Shown here piece after piece: positions 11,962-12,026 of a stretch of DNA of 12,026 bases. The notes under the pieces were generated by a model. The model made no database searches. It was not told where the DNA came from and was given only the letters and a program-made list of their open reading frames with translations. A program made the translations under genes and the position numbers. The number at the start of each line of letters is the position of its first letter. Position 1 is the first letter of the stretch. The DNA is from Bacillota bacterium. Its GTDB lineage: Bacteria > Bacillota_E > Sulfobacillia > Sulfobacillales > Sulfobacillaceae. The stretch spans positions 1-12,026 of the forward strand of contig JAKAAL010000054.1 in NCBI GenBank assembly GCA_021802375.1, written 5' to 3'.

Positions 11962-12026
11962 CATTACAAATAAAGCGGTATAAAAAACGGGATTTGTGTC
12001 CAGCTTTCCAATCGGACATGGTTGAA

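Overview
The window looks like chromosomal DNA of a GC-rich, Gram-positive-type bacterium. Strong AGGAGG-like ribosome sites precede many genes, TTG, GTG and apparently CTG starts occur, a LiaS/NarL-type histidine kinase and a FapA-type (DUF342) protein are present, and a GEMM-I cyclic-di-GMP riboswitch is visible. My best guess is a Bacillota lineage of the Sulfobacillus type. That is an impression from gene style, not a proven assignment. Nearly everything is on the minus strand. There are two blocks, each read from high to low coordinates.

Block 1 (about 1-5350) is an integrative or plasmid-like mobile element. A serine recombinase (3678-4445) stands next to a 28-bp dyad that resembles a recombinase crossover site (4471-4498). 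Below the recombinase, on the same strand, come: an excisionase-like helix-turn-helix reading frame overlapping its 3' end; a tiny ORF; a stand-alone M41 (FtsH-like) zinc peptidase that seems split by a frameshift (2851-3443); an unrecognised 256-residue protein that probably starts at CTG; a Cro/CI-type repressor; a 79-residue protein; a primase-polymerase; and the start of a DUF3987-like replication ATPase that runs off the left edge. The last three genes are chained by ATGA stop/start overlaps. Two plus-strand genes (4604-5143, 5167-5352) diverge from the recombinase and may be cargo. The element's right boundary should lie near 5353-5525, but I see no proven att site.

A small three-helix membrane protein (5526-5828) and an empty stretch (5829-6056) separate the blocks.

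Block 2 (6057-11970) is a cyclic-di-GMP operon: EAL phosphodiesterase, lone receiver, FapA-like protein, 71-residue secreted peptide, soluble histidine kinase, and a TPR protein with a degenerate HD-GYP domain. Most junctions are short or overlapping. Upstream of the operon are a sigma-A-like promoter, a GEMM-I aptamer and a strong terminator hairpin. The 3' strand of the aptamer can pair over 9 bp with the 5' arm of the terminator, which suggests an OFF switch. High c-di-GMP would then shut off a c-di-GMP-degrading enzyme, giving positive feedback.

The most interesting idea in the window is the combination, in one c-di-GMP-controlled operon, of a signal-peptide-bearing small protein ending in RAVYIWDF with a TPR-domain signalling protein. 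This recalls the peptide/TPR-receptor pairs of the RRNPP families (Rap-Phr, PlcR-PapR), but with a cyclic-di-GMP-type output domain. It is inference only.
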